34,394 nucleotides of DNA, from positions 1-34,394 of the forward strand of contig JBLNBZ010000116.1 in assembly GCA_050260355.1 (NCBI GenBank). The letters run 5' to 3'. The position numbers and the translations under genes are program-made. Each line of letters starts with the position of its first letter. The first letter of the stretch is position 1. The stretch is from CADEFX01 sp050260355 (GTDB lineage Bacteria > Pseudomonadota > Alphaproteobacteria > Rhizobiales > Hyphomicrobiaceae). The notes below the pieces were generated by a model that made no database searches, was not told where the DNA came from, and was given only the letters and a program-made list of their open reading frames with translations. Below, one piece after another: positions 16,632-25,144 of the stretch.

Positions 16632-18038
16632 TCAATGCGCCATGGCCTTGCCGATCTCCTCGGTCATCTTCTTGGCGTCGCCGAGCAGCATCATGGTGTT
16701 GTCGCGATAGAACAGCGGGTTGTCGATGCCGGCGTAGCCGCTTGCCAGGGAGCGCTTGTTGAACATCACGGTGCCCGCCTTCCACACCTGCAGCACCGGC
16801 ATGCCGTAGATCGGCGAGGACTTGTCCTCCTCGGCGGCGGGGTTCGTCACGTCGTTGGCGCCGATCACGTAGGCGACGTCGGCCTGGGCGAACTCGTTGT
16901 TGATGTCCTCGAGCTCGAACACCTCGTCGTAAGGCACGTTCGCCTCGGCGAGCAGCACGTTCATGTGCCCGGGCATGCGCCCCGCCACGGGATGAATGGC
17001 GTACTTCACCTCGACGCCGGCCTTCTTGAGCTGATCCGCCATCTCGCGCAGCGCGTGCTGCGCCTGCGCCACGGCCATGCCGTAGCCCGGCACGATGATG
17101 ACCTTGCCCGCGTTCTTCATCAGGAAGGCTGCATCCTCGGCCGAGCCGAGCTTTACCGGCTTCTGCTCGGCGCCCGCGGCCGGGCCCGCCGTCTCGCCGC
17201 CGAAGCCGCCGAGGATGACGGAGATGAACGAGCGGTTCATGCCCTTGCACATGATGTAGGACAGGATCGCACCCGAGGAGCCGACCAGCGCGCCGGTCAC
17301 GATCAGCGCGATGTTGCCGAGCGTGAAGCCGATGCCGGCCGCCGCCCATCCCGAATAGGAGTTGAGCATCGAGATCACGACCGGCATGTCGGCGCCGCCG
17401 ATCGGGATGATGATGAGGACGCCGAACAGCAGCGCGACGATCGTGATGGCCCAGAACAACAATCCCGAGCCGCCCGAGTGGCAGAAGCTGTAGACGAGAA
17501 CGACGAGCAGCGCCGCGAGACCGATGTTGATGACGTGGCGCGCCGGCAGGATGATCGGCTTGCCGGACATGCGGCCCGACAGCTTGGCGAATGCAATTAC
17601 GGAGCCGGTAAAGGTGATGGCACCGATGGCAACGCCCAGCGACATCTCGAGCAGACTCGCCGGCACGATGTTGCCGGGCGAGCCGATGCCGAAGGCCTCC
17701 GGCGCATAGAGCGCGCCCGCTGCCACGCACACGGCCGCGAGACCCACCAGGCTGTGGAAGGCAGCGACCAGCTCCGGCATCATGGTCATGGGAATCTGGC
17801 GCGCGATGTAGGCGCCGACGCCGCCGCCGATGCCGATGCCGGCCAGGATCAGCAGCCAGGTCAGCGGGTGATCGAGCGTGCCGAGCTGGCCGAGCGTGGT
17901 CAGCACGGCGATGGTCATGCCGGCCATGCCGAACTGATTGCCGCGCCGCGAGGTCTCGGGGCTCGACAGGCCTCTCAGCGCCAGGATGAAGAGCACGCCC
18001 GAGGCGAGATAGAGCAGCGCAGCAAGGTTTGGAGACAT
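16632..18038 (-). CDS. pntB: NAD(P) transhydrogenase (Re/Si-specific) subunit beta
   Basis: The 468-residue subunit supplies most of the membrane domain and the NADP-binding domain III of the proton-translocating transhydrogenase, which uses the proton gradient to reduce NADP with NADH. The N-terminal two thirds hold about nine hydrophobic helices (LAALLYLASGVLFILALRGL, GAYIARQIPMTMMPELVAAF, SVIAFAKLSG). Domain III contains PGYGMAVAQAQ (G318-Y-G320), HPVAGRMPGHMNVLLAEA, GANDVTNPAA and the KRSLASGYAG segment, all conserved NADP-site elements. It is the last gene of the operon, 30 bases after pntAB. Confidence 0.97.
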   Translation of the reverse strand: MSPNLAALLYLASGVLFILALRGLSSPETSRRGNQFGMAGMTIAVLTTLGQLGTLDHPLTWLLILAGIGIGGGVGAYIARQIPMTMMPELVAAFHSLVGLAAVCVAAGALYAPEAFGIGSPGNIVPASLLEMSLGVAIGAITFTGSVIAFAKLSGRMSGKPIILPARHVINIGLAALLVVLVYSFCHSGGSGLLFWAITIVALLFGVLIIIPIGGADMPVVISMLNSYSGWAAAGIGFTLGNIALIVTGALVGSSGAILSYIMCKGMNRSFISVILGGFGGETAGPAAGAEQKPVKLGSAEDAAFLMKNAGKVIIVPGYGMAVAQAQHALREMADQLKKAGVEVKYAIHPVAGRMPGHMNVLLAEANVPYDEVFELEDINNEFAQADVAYVIGANDVTNPAAEEDKSSPIYGMPVLQVWKAGTVMFNKRSLASGYAGIDNPLFYRDNTMMLLGDAKKMTEEIGKAMAH

Positions 18039-18068
18039 AGGCCCAGTCTTCCCCGATCTGCAGCGCCT

Positions 18069-18461
18069 TTAGCGCTTGCTCTCTCTTTTCTTGTACATGG
18101 CGAGCATGCGCTGCGTGACGAGGAAGCCGCCGAAGATGTTCACCGACGCCATCACGAGGGCGAGAAAGCCGAAGAGCTTGGCGAGCGCGCTTCCGGCTGC
18201 CAGCAACGACACCCCGACGGCGAGCAGAGCGCCGACCACGATCACGGAGGAGATGGCGTTCGTCACCGACATGAGCGGCGTATGCAGCGCCGGCGTCACG
18301 CTCCACACGACGTAGTAGCCGACGAAGATCGCGATCACGAAGACCATGAACTGGTAGACGAACGGCGAGACGTCGCCGCCGCCCGACGCGAAGGCGGCCG
18401 TGGGCGCGAACACTCCGCAAGCGACGGCACTGGAAAGACCGGCAAGGCGCGAACGCGTCAT
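18069..18461 (-). CDS. pntAB: NAD(P) transhydrogenase subunit alpha part 2 (membrane)
   Basis: ATG 18461 gives 130 residues and lies one base after the pntAA stop, a tight coupling; an earlier in-frame start would overlap pntAA. The protein contains the membrane helices normally fused to the alpha subunit in enterobacteria: VYQFMVFVIAIFVGYYVVWSVTP, HTPLMSVTNAISSVIVVGAL and FGFLALVMASVNIFGGFLVTQRM. The HTPLMSVTNAISS motif is diagnostic. The N-terminus (residues 1-25) looks like an extra signal-like hydrophobic segment. A split alpha subunit is usual in alphaproteobacteria. Confidence 0.95.
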   Translation of the reverse strand: MTRSRLAGLSSAVACGVFAPTAAFASGGGDVSPFVYQFMVFVIAIFVGYYVVWSVTPALHTPLMSVTNAISSVIVVGALLAVGVSLLAAGSALAKLFGFLALVMASVNIFGGFLVTQRMLAMYKKRESKR

Positions 18462-18462
18462 C

Positions 18463-19602
18463 TCAGGCTCCCTTCGGCAGCAGGCTCGGGTGCACGATCT
18501 TGCCATCCTTGGCGACCAGCGTGCCCTTGATGATCTCGTCGTCCCAATTCACCTTCAGGACCTTCTCCTTCTTGTCGATCATCAGCTCGAGGAAGGTGAG
18601 AACGTTCTTGGCGTAAAGACTGGAGGCATTGACCGGCAGCTCGCCGGCGAGGTTGAGCTTGCCCGAGATGCGCACGCCGTTGTGCTCCACGATCTGTGCC
18701 GGTTGCGTCAGCTCGCAGTTGCCGCCGCGCTCCGCCGCCAGGTCCACGATGACGGCGCCGGGCTTCATGCTCTCGACCATGGCCGCCGAGATGAGCCGCG
18801 GTGCAGGACGCCCGGGAATGAGCGCCGTGGTGATGACGATGTCCTGAGCTTTGATGTGGCCGGCGATCAGCTCCGCCTGCTTCTTCTGGTAGGCCTCCGA
18901 CATCGGCTTGGCGTAGCCCGCAGCCGTCTGGGCCTGCTTGAACTCCTCATCCTCGACCGCGATGAACTTGGCGCCCAGCGAGGCCACCTGCTCCTTGGTG
19001 GCGGGGCGCACGTCGGTTGCCGAGACGATGGCGCCGAGCCGCCGCGCCGTGGCGATGGCCTGCAGACCGGCGACGCCCACCCCCATGACGAACACCTTGG
19101 CGGCCGGAACCGTGCCGGCGGCCGTCATCATCATCGGCAGCGCCTGCTCGAACATGGCAGCGGCGTCGACGACGGCCTTGTAACCGGCGAGGTTGGCCTG
19201 GCTCGACAGCACGTCCATGGACTGCGCGCGCGAGATGCGCGGCATGAGCTCCATGGAGAACAGGCTGGCGCCGGAGCTCGCCAGCGCATCGAGGTCGGGA
19301 CGGTCGTCGAAAGGATTGAGCATTGCGGCGACAATGCCGCCCTGCTTGAGGCCCGTGACCTCGTCGAGCGAGGGTCGCCTCACCTTGAGCAGGATGTCGG
19401 CGCCGGCGACCGCCTCCGCCGGAGTCGCTGCAATCGTGGCACCGGCCGCCTGATAGGCGCCGTCGAGGAAGCGGGATCGCGCACCGGCGCCGCGGGCGAC
19501 CCGCACCGAGGCACCCAGACCTGCAAGCTTTTTGGCCGTCTCCGGAGACAGCGCGACGCGCGTCTCACCCCCCTCTTCCGGCGTGACGGCAATTGTCACC
19601 AT
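18463..19602 (-). CDS. pntAA: NAD(P) transhydrogenase subunit alpha part 1 (NAD-binding)
   Basis: This 379-residue soluble domain I binds NAD(H) in the alanine dehydrogenase/PntA fold. Recognisable parts are ETRVALSPETAKKL at residue 13, PRISRAQSMDVLSSQANLAGY (about 121-141), the dinucleotide fold VMGVGVAGLQAIATARRLGA with GVGVAG at 174-179, the mobile-loop region KPMSEAYQKKQAEL, and VIVDLAAERGGNCE. ATG 19602 is the family start. It heads the transhydrogenase trio; 62 bases upstream is the small cytochrome oxidase subunit gene, likely in the same transcript. Confidence 0.97.
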   Translation of the reverse strand: MVTIAVTPEEGGETRVALSPETAKKLAGLGASVRVARGAGARSRFLDGAYQAAGATIAATPAEAVAGADILLKVRRPSLDEVTGLKQGGIVAAMLNPFDDRPDLDALASSGASLFSMELMPRISRAQSMDVLSSQANLAGYKAVVDAAAMFEQALPMMMTAAGTVPAAKVFVMGVGVAGLQAIATARRLGAIVSATDVRPATKEQVASLGAKFIAVEDEEFKQAQTAAGYAKPMSEAYQKKQAELIAGHIKAQDIVITTALIPGRPAPRLISAAMVESMKPGAVIVDLAAERGGNCELTQPAQIVEHNGVRISGKLNLAGELPVNASSLYAKNVLTFLELMIDKKEKVLKVNWDDEIIKGTLVAKDGKIVHPSLLPKGA

Positions 19603-19664
19603 GCGCTGCTCCCGCGCTTCATGTTATCAGGCCGAGCGCGCAAGGACGGCGCGATACGGGCGAC

Positions 19665-19805
19665 TCAGGTGAGGAAGATCAGCATCCAGAGGAGAATGAC
19701 TGCGACCGCAACGACCAGAACGACCGTGCCGCGCAGAAAGCCGCGATACGTCCGCGCATGTTCGGCATAGTCCATCTCTGGATGGCCGCCAGAGGTATCG
19801 ATCAT
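19665..19805 (-). CDS. aa3-type cytochrome c oxidase subunit IV (46 aa)
   Basis: Reading the minus strand from ATG 19805 gives a 46-residue protein: a polar N-terminus with PEMDYAEHARTYRGFLRG, then a single membrane helix (TVVLVVAVAVILLWMLIFL) and a stop. This is the layout and motif (MDYxEHxxTY..F) of the alphaproteobacterial COX4_pro_2 family, a one-helix accessory subunit of aa3-type oxidase. A GAGGGGAG ribosome-binding site precedes the start. The gene is very short and easily missed. It lies immediately upstream of pntAA in the same direction, an arrangement I recall from other Hyphomicrobiales, so it is probably cotranscribed with pnt. Confidence 0.85.
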   Translation of the reverse strand: MIDTSGGHPEMDYAEHARTYRGFLRGTVVLVVAVAVILLWMLIFLT

Positions 19806-19969
19806 CTCACTCCCCTCGAATGGGCCCCGTCTGCCGCGTCTTGTTAACGCAAGGGGAAGGAGGCTTCAAGCCGGGGAAGGCTGCCTGCGCACATGGGCCG
19901 CGGGGCGGGGCTGGCGCCGGTCGGGGCGCACAGATATATATCGCCGCAGATCAGATCAGATCGCGTGGC

Positions 19970-20045
19970 GCCGGCTTAGCTCAGCTGGTAGAGCAACCGC
20001 CTTGTAAGCGGTAGGTCGGGGGTTCAAGTCCCTCAGCCGGCACCA
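19970..20045 (+). tRNA. tRNA-Thr (anticodon TGT)
   Basis: A complete cloverleaf is visible: acceptor GCCGGCT pairs with AGCCGGC (20035-20041), D-arm with TAGCTCAGCTGGTAGAGCA, anticodon stem ACCGC/GCGGT around loop CTTGTAA giving anticodon TGT, and T-arm GGGGTTCAAGTCCC. Discriminator A (20042) is followed by an encoded CCA. The 76-nt gene is on the plus strand with an AT-rich GATATATATC about 30 bases upstream. Confidence 0.97.
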
Positions 20046-20151
20046 TCAATCCCCTGTCCGGCCCGGAGTGGTAATTTAGGCCTGCACGGCGACTGACGCG
20101 CGCGGTCGCTGGAGCGCGACCACAACGTTTGGGTGCTGAATGGGTTTTTGG

Positions 20152-20385
20152 CTAGGGACGCCAGAAGGGCTTCATGGCCTCGTGCGTGATGTCGTAGCGC
20201 TGCAGGCCGACGTCCTTGAGCATGTAATCGGGCTGGGCGAGCAACCCCATGAGCTCGCGGCGCTGCCGCATGCGCTTCAGCCAAAGCAGGGGAAGCGAGG
20301 CGAGCTTGGCCAGCTTGATGAGCACGCCGGCCGATCGCACGGAGCGCCGCCTCACGCTACCATGAGTGATTGTCACGCTGCCCAT
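20152..20385 (-). CDS. DUF1127 small arginine-rich protein
   Basis: ATG 20385 yields 77 residues and has AAGGAG seven bases upstream, favouring it over the ATG two codons earlier. The C-terminal half (LLWLKRMRQRRELMGLLAQPDYMLKDVGLQRYDITHEAMKPFW) is the DUF1127 motif, in which RRELxxLxxxxLxDiGlxR is typical; the tail is the extended form. Such proteins are small, basic and abundant in alphaproteobacteria and have been linked to stress or RNA-related regulation in some species. No partner gene is evident: it lies between tRNA-Thr and a divergent LysR gene. Confidence 0.85.
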   Translation of the reverse strand: MGSVTITHGSVRRRSVRSAGVLIKLAKLASLPLLWLKRMRQRRELMGLLAQPDYMLKDVGLQRYDITHEAMKPFWRP

Positions 20386-20467
20386 GATCATTCTCCTTCG
20401 CCTTGGTGGCAGACGAGCCGCCCAGACCAGCAAGTTTGTAACGATTAAATGGGGCTTTCCGGCACGC

Positions 20468-20511
20468 GTGACAAACGAGTTATTGACCTGCTATGAGTGA
20501 GTAAAACTCAC
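20468..20511 (+). promoter_or_regulatory. Putative LysR promoter with overlapping palindrome
   Basis: GTGACA (20468-20473) and TATGAG (20492-20497) with an 18-base spacer form a plausible sigma-70 promoter. A perfect inverted repeat, GTGAGT-AAA-ACTCAC (20497-20511), starts at the last base of the -10 and ends 13 bases before the LysR ATG, so a bound protein would block initiation. Autoregulation is an inference. Confidence 0.4.
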
Positions 20512-20524
20512 GTGTCGGAGAGCC

Positions 20525-21418
20525 ATGGCGCGCCCTCTCCCACCCCTCAATACGCTGCAGAGCTTTGAGGCTGCCGCCCGGCACTTGAGCTTCTCCAAGG
20601 CCGCGGACGAGTTGCACGTGACGCACGGAGCGGTGAGCAGGGCCGTGCGTCATCTGGAGGATCGGCTCGGGGTGCGACTGTTCGTGCGCGAGACGCGGGC
20701 GGTCAGGCTGACGCCGATCGGAGCCTCCTATGCGGCCGACGTGCGGGAGGTGCTGGACCAGCTCGCGGCGGCGACGGTGGCCGTGACGGGCCAGCAGTCA
20801 TCCGGCGTGCTCAATGTCAGCACGCTCGATTCGTTCGCCTCGAAGTGGCTGGTGCCGAGACTGTTCCGCTTTCGCCGCAGCCAGGGCGACATCGACGTGC
20901 GGCTGTCGACAACCGAAAGGCTCGTCGATTTCGTCGGTGACGGCATCGACATCGCCATCCGCTACGGCCGTGGACAATATCCGGGCCTGAAGGCCGAGCT
21001 GCTGCTGGAGGAGGTGGTCTCGCCGGTCTGCAGTCCCAAGCTGCTCGAAGGGCCGCATCCGCTGCGTGTGCCAGCGGATCTCAAGCACCACACGCTCATC
21101 CACGACGATTTCCATATCGATTGGGCCATATGGCTGAGGACGGCCGAGGTCGAAGGCGTCGATCCGCATCGGGGGCCGAGGTACTATGCCTCGGTGCACG
21201 CGGTTCAAGCGGCCATCCAGGGTGAGGGCGTCATTCTGGGCCGCAGCGCGCTGGTGGCCGATGACCTTGCCGCGGGCCGGTTGATCCAGCCGTTCACGTT
21301 CCGCATGCCGGCCGGGCTTGCCTACTACGTCGTCTATCCGCCGCGCGCGATTCAGCGCCACAAGGTGAGGGCCTTCCGCGACTGGCTGATGGCCGAAGCC
21401 GCCGCCGCACCGTCATAG
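20525..21418 (+). CDS. LysR-family transcriptional regulator, GcvA-like
   Basis: The 297-residue protein opens LPPLNTLQSFEAAARHLSFSKAADEL, with HTH VTHGAVSRAVRHLEDRLG at about residues 33-50, and continues with the GcvA-type effector domain (STLDSFASKWLVPRLFRFRR, DIAIRYGRGQYPG, GEGVILGRSALV). A GGAGAG ribosome-binding site precedes ATG 20525. The neighbouring genes do not include an obvious target; the downstream MBL gene converges with it. The palindrome just upstream suggests self-regulation. Confidence 0.88.
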   Translation: MARPLPPLNTLQSFEAAARHLSFSKAADELHVTHGAVSRAVRHLEDRLGVRLFVRETRAVRLTPIGASYAADVREVLDQLAAATVAVTGQQSSGVLNVSTLDSFASKWLVPRLFRFRRSQGDIDVRLSTTERLVDFVGDGIDIAIRYGRGQYPGLKAELLLEEVVSPVCSPKLLEGPHPLRVPADLKHHTLIHDDFHIDWAIWLRTAEVEGVDPHRGPRYYASVHAVQAAIQGEGVILGRSALVADDLAAGRLIQPFTFRMPAGLAYYVVYPPRAIQRHKVRAFRDWLMAEAAAAPS

Positions 21419-21469
21419 GGCGAATTGTGTCGAGATTGGCGACCGTGATCGGGGCCGCGATTGGGCGCC

Positions 21470-22387
21470 TCAGTCCCACGCTGCGCCGGGCAGCGCGTCG
21501 ATGGGTATTTTCAGGTAGCGACGGCCGTCGCTTTCCGGCTCGGGCAGCCGTCCGCCACGGATATTCACCTGCAGCGCAGCCAGGATAAGCTTGGGCATCG
21601 GCAGGGTCTTGTCGCGCGCCTGCCGGAGGGCGACGAAGTCCGCCTCGGTGCGAGCTTTCTGCAGATGGATGTTGCTCGACTTCTGCTGGCTCACGGTGCT
21701 CTCCCACGCCGCCGCACGGCCGTTCGGCATGTAGTCGTGCCCCGTGAAAAGCCGGGTATCGTCCGGAAGCGCGAGGATGCGCTGGATGCTGCGCCACAGC
21801 GCGTGCGCGTCACCGCCTGGAAAGTCGGCGCGCGCGGTGCCGCTGTCGGGCATGAACAGCGTGTCGTGGACGAAAGCGGCGTCACCGGCGACGTACGTGA
21901 TGGATGCCAACGTGTGCCCAGGCGAGTGGATGACGTCGACCGGAATGCTGCCGATCTCGAATCGCTCGCCGTCGGCGAACAGCCGGTCCCACTGCGAGCC
22001 GTCCGTCGCAAAGGAGCCGCCGAAGTTGTAGAGCCTCTTCCAGAGCTTCTGCACATCGACGACCTTGGCACCGATCGCCGTCGGCGCGCCGGTCTTGTCC
22101 TTCAGATAGCCGGCCGCGGAGAAATGGTCGGCGTGTGGGTGAGTGTCGAGGATCCACTGCAGCGAGTAGCCTTGGGCTCGAACGTGCGCGAGCAGAGCAT
22201 CCGCGGAGCGGGTCGCCACCGACCCGGACTTCTCGTCGAAATCGAGGACCGGGTCGATGATGGCGCAGCGGCGCGTGTCCGGATCGGCGACGACATACTG
22301 AATGCTGAAAGTGCGCTTCTCAAAGAATGCAGCAACTATCGGTGCGGTCCGGCTTGGCATGGTCTTGCGCGAAAAGAGCGTGAACAT
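21470..22387 (-). CDS. MBL-fold hydrolase, ETHE1/Blh-like (possible persulfide dioxygenase)
   Basis: The 305-residue protein has the metallo-beta-lactamase metal motif DTHPHADHFSAAGYLK (H83, H85, D87, H88), then SPGHTLASITYV, HDTLFMPDSGTARADFPGG and LFTGHDY. The GTARADFPGG and MPDSG segments mark the ETHE1 (mononuclear iron persulfide dioxygenase)/BigR-linked Blh subgroup rather than glyoxalase II. If correct, it oxidises glutathione persulfide to sulfite during sulfide detoxification. No rhodanese or BigR regulator is adjacent. ATG 22387 has an AAGGG site upstream; an alternative ATG lies at 22360. Confidence 0.8.
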   Translation of the reverse strand: MFTLFSRKTMPSRTAPIVAAFFEKRTFSIQYVVADPDTRRCAIIDPVLDFDEKSGSVATRSADALLAHVRAQGYSLQWILDTHPHADHFSAAGYLKDKTGAPTAIGAKVVDVQKLWKRLYNFGGSFATDGSQWDRLFADGERFEIGSIPVDVIHSPGHTLASITYVAGDAAFVHDTLFMPDSGTARADFPGGDAHALWRSIQRILALPDDTRLFTGHDYMPNGRAAAWESTVSQQKSSNIHLQKARTEADFVALRQARDKTLPMPKLILAALQVNIRGGRLPEPESDGRRYLKIPIDALPGAAWD

Positions 22388-22547
22388 GGCATACCCTTGC
22401 GCAACCTAAAGTCACCGAGGCGCCGAGCGCAAGTACGTCTGTGGGCGGGGACGGCGAATCGCCACGGAAAGAGCGACGCGGCGAAGTGCCGCCTCGATGC
22501 ACGTCTGCTAGAATTCGAAACGCTGGGCCGGCCGCCGGGGAAACAGC

Positions 22548-23315
22548 ATGCAAACGCAGGGCGTTGTCGCCATCATCACCGGAGCCGCCTCGGGCATCGG
22601 TGCCGCCACGGCGCGGCTCATCGCGCCGCGCTGCCGCCATCTCGTGCTGCACTGCCGTGGGTCCAGCCAGGAGGCGCGCGAGAGACTCGCAACGACGGCC
22701 GCTGCATGCCGAAGCCTGGGCGCCGAGGTCACGACGCTGACGGCAGATCTGGCCGAGGCAGGCGCCGGCCGGCGGCTCGTCGAGGACACGCTGGCGCGCT
22801 GCAGTGCGCTGGATCATCTCGTGTCGAACGCCGGCTTCGCCGACAAGCGCGGCATCTCGGAGCTGACGCGCGGCGATCTCGACCGCTCCTTTGCCGCCAT
22901 GACAGGGGCTTTTTTCGAGCTGGCTCAGGCGGCACGGCCGGCGCTGGCCGCCTCGCAGCAGGGGCGGATCGTGCTCGTGAGCTCGTTCGTCGCGCACCGC
23001 TTCGCAAAAGACGGACTGTTTCCTGCGTCCTCCGCTGCCAAGGCTGGCTCGGAGGCACTTGCCCGCTCGCTCGCCGCCGAGCTCGCACCGCAGGGCACCA
23101 CCGTCAATGCGGTCGTGCCGGGCTATACGCGCAAGGACTCAGGTCATACGGCGCTGTCGGCCGATGCCTGGCGCAAGGCCGCCGAGGTGACGCCGCTCGG
23201 CCGCATCGGCGAGCCCGAGGATGTCGCGCAGCTCATTGCCTTCCTGCTGTCGCCGGCCGCGCGGCACATAACCGGCCAGTCGATCGCAGTCGATGGCGGG
23301 TTGTCGCTCGGCTGA
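22548..23315 (+). CDS. SDR-family protein with altered catalytic residues
   Basis: The 255-residue protein shows the short-chain dehydrogenase fold: TGAASGIG (11-18) for the dinucleotide, NAG (94-96), VSSF with S145/S146, VVPGYTRKD and the C-terminal ITGQSIAVDGGLSLG. However, the catalytic YxxxK is SSAAK (161-165): Lys165 is kept but Tyr is replaced by Ser161, and the usual Asn of helix alpha-4 is replaced (FAAMTGAFF, Ala117 by alignment). It may bind NAD(P) without standard oxidoreductase activity, or use another proton donor. It diverges from the ETHE1-like gene and converges with an orphan binding-protein gene. Confidence 0.85.
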   Translation: MQTQGVVAIITGAASGIGAATARLIAPRCRHLVLHCRGSSQEARERLATTAAACRSLGAEVTTLTADLAEAGAGRRLVEDTLARCSALDHLVSNAGFADKRGISELTRGDLDRSFAAMTGAFFELAQAARPALAASQQGRIVLVSSFVAHRFAKDGLFPASSAAKAGSEALARSLAAELAPQGTTVNAVVPGYTRKDSGHTALSADAWRKAAEVTPLGRIGEPEDVAQLIAFLLSPAARHITGQSIAVDGGLSLG

Positions 23316-23326
23316 GCACAGGCGTT

Positions 23327-24949
23327 TCATTTGTCCATGGTCACGGAGGACAGGTTCTGAAACCAGCTTCGCGCTGGCACGAAGCCCTTGACCTTGATGC
23401 TCATGGCGCGCGGTCCCACGTCGTGGACGACCCATAGAAACAAGGCGTCGTCGACCATCTTGGTGTGCGCCTTGGTGAGCGCCATGTCGCGCAGCTCGAC
23501 ATCGAACGACATCTGCGCGTCGGCCAGCAGCTTGTCCATCTCGGGATCGCTGTAGTAGCCGAAGTTGCCGCCGGCCGGGGGCACGAGGTCGGATCTGAGC
23601 TGGCGGGCGAAGGCGCTGAAGGGATCCTGCGTCGTGAGCGCGATGTTGATCCCATTGGCGCCTTTGACCTGCGGCGCCTTGGCGCCTGCGCGCCACAGAT
23701 CGAGCAGGCCCTGCCACTCGACGACCTCGAAGCTTACGTCGACGTTGACGGCCTTAAGGCTCTGCTGGATGTGCTCGTTGATGGCCAGCGGCATCATCTC
23801 GCCGGAGCCCGAGGGCGGGATCAGCATCTTGATCTTGAGAGGTTTTTCAGGCCCGTAGCCGGCCTCTGCGAGCAGCCTCGTGGCGGCCTGAGCATCGGTG
23901 CGGATGTCGAAAGCGGGAGAGCCGAACCAGGGATCGCCTTTCGGGACCTGCCCGACGGCCTCGAGCGCATAGCCCCCCAGCATGGCGACGATGCCCTTGC
24001 GGTCGATGGCGAGATTGAGGGCCTTGCGCACCCGCACGTCGTTCAAGGGAGAGCCCTCGACCCGATTGAACTGCCAGGACCAGACGTGCGGATAGCGGTT
24101 CGAGACGATTTTGAAAGGACCCGCGGCGATTCGCTGGAGGGCCTCGGGCGCGGGCGCCTCGATCCAATCGACCTGGCCCGCGAGCAAGGCCGAGGCGCGC
24201 GCACCTGCATCCGGTATCGGCAGCAGCGTCAGCTTGTCGAGCTTGGGAATGCGCGCCGCCTCCCAGTATTCCTTGTTCGGCAACAGCTCCGCGAGCTCGC
24301 GCGCCTTGAGCGAGCCGAGCTTCCACGGGCCAGTGCCGGACGGCGCTTGCGCGAACTTGCCCCAGTCCTTGCCGGTCGCCTCCCATTGCTTGGGCGAGGC
24401 CATGAGGATGTAGGAGATCTGGTACGGCCAGGTCGCGTCGGGCGACTTGGTCGTGAACTCGACCGTGCTGTCATCGATCTTGCGCACCGACTTGTAGGCC
24501 GGCACGCGGAAGGTGGTCAGCGCCGCCATGCGCGCGCTGTACTGCGGCGACTTCTCATCGAACAGGCGATCCATGTTGAAGATGACGGCGTCGGCATTGA
24601 AATCCGAACCGTCGTGGAACTTCACGCCAGGGCGCAGCTTGAAGGTCCATTTCGTGCGGTCGGCCTTGTCGACATCCCAGCTCTCGGCAAGCCCCGGCAC
24701 GAGCCCGGCCGGCTTGTCGGTCGCCGTCATGTCCCAGCCAATGAGGGCGTCGTACAGGAGCAGGCCCATGAACCGGTAGCCCTCGAGCCCGTTGTCGGGC
24801 TGGCCCGAGGTCAAGGGGACCTCGGTGGAGGTCATGCCGATGCGCAGATTGCCTTGAGCGGTAACCGGACCGCACGTCAGACAAAAAACAAGAATTCCAG
24901 CCGTGGCCGCGGGAACCGCAGCCTCGAGCCATCGCCGGATCAAATGCAT
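23327..24949 (-). CDS. ABC transporter substrate-binding protein, peptide/SBP_bac_5 family
   Basis: The 540-residue periplasmic protein has a signal peptide (HLIRRW then a hydrophobic core, cleavage after about VTAQ at residue 32) and the family pattern: LVPGLAESWDVDKADRTKWTFKLRPGVKFHDGSDFNADAVIFNMDR is split here as the classic GLAESW, KLRPGVKFHDGS and NADAVIFNMDR motifs. Later come PSGTGPWKL, DVRVRKALNLAIDRKGIV and the C-terminal lobe. Ligands of the family are oligopeptides, nickel, glutathione or opines. No permease or ATPase gene is nearby, so its transporter partners must be elsewhere. Confidence 0.92.
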   Translation of the reverse strand: MHLIRRWLEAAVPAATAGILVFCLTCGPVTAQGNLRIGMTSTEVPLTSGQPDNGLEGYRFMGLLLYDALIGWDMTATDKPAGLVPGLAESWDVDKADRTKWTFKLRPGVKFHDGSDFNADAVIFNMDRLFDEKSPQYSARMAALTTFRVPAYKSVRKIDDSTVEFTTKSPDATWPYQISYILMASPKQWEATGKDWGKFAQAPSGTGPWKLGSLKARELAELLPNKEYWEAARIPKLDKLTLLPIPDAGARASALLAGQVDWIEAPAPEALQRIAAGPFKIVSNRYPHVWSWQFNRVEGSPLNDVRVRKALNLAIDRKGIVAMLGGYALEAVGQVPKGDPWFGSPAFDIRTDAQAATRLLAEAGYGPEKPLKIKMLIPPSGSGEMMPLAINEHIQQSLKAVNVDVSFEVVEWQGLLDLWRAGAKAPQVKGANGINIALTTQDPFSAFARQLRSDLVPPAGGNFGYYSDPEMDKLLADAQMSFDVELRDMALTKAHTKMVDDALFLWVVHDVGPRAMSIKVKGFVPARSWFQNLSSVTMDK

Positions 24950-25144
24950 TACATCCTCACGCTGCCGACGGACGACAGTTGCGGTAACGTGAATCCCGGG
25001 GCCCCCGGCAGGCCGCCGTCATCCACTCGGTCCCGAACCATAATCGGTGTGCGCGCAGCCGACCAGAGCGACTTGTGTGATAAGCAGCATCGATGACGAG
25101 CCCCGGCCGGGGAGGCAGACAGACGCGCCGGGCGGACTCGAAGA

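Noticed and set aside
16597..18420. Long alternative minus-strand frame across pntB and pntAB
   Set aside because: The frame is a +1 shadow of the conserved transhydrogenase genes, with Arg/His-rich nonsense composition.
20104..20121. Hairpin GGTCGC-TGGAGC-GCGACC as terminator after tRNA-Thr
   Set aside because: The stem is only 6 bp and no T-tract follows; a run of T occurs more than 25 bases later.
23465..25096. Long plus-strand frame opposite the SBP_bac_5 gene
   Set aside because: Antisense shadow; the minus-strand gene has a signal peptide and complete family motifs.
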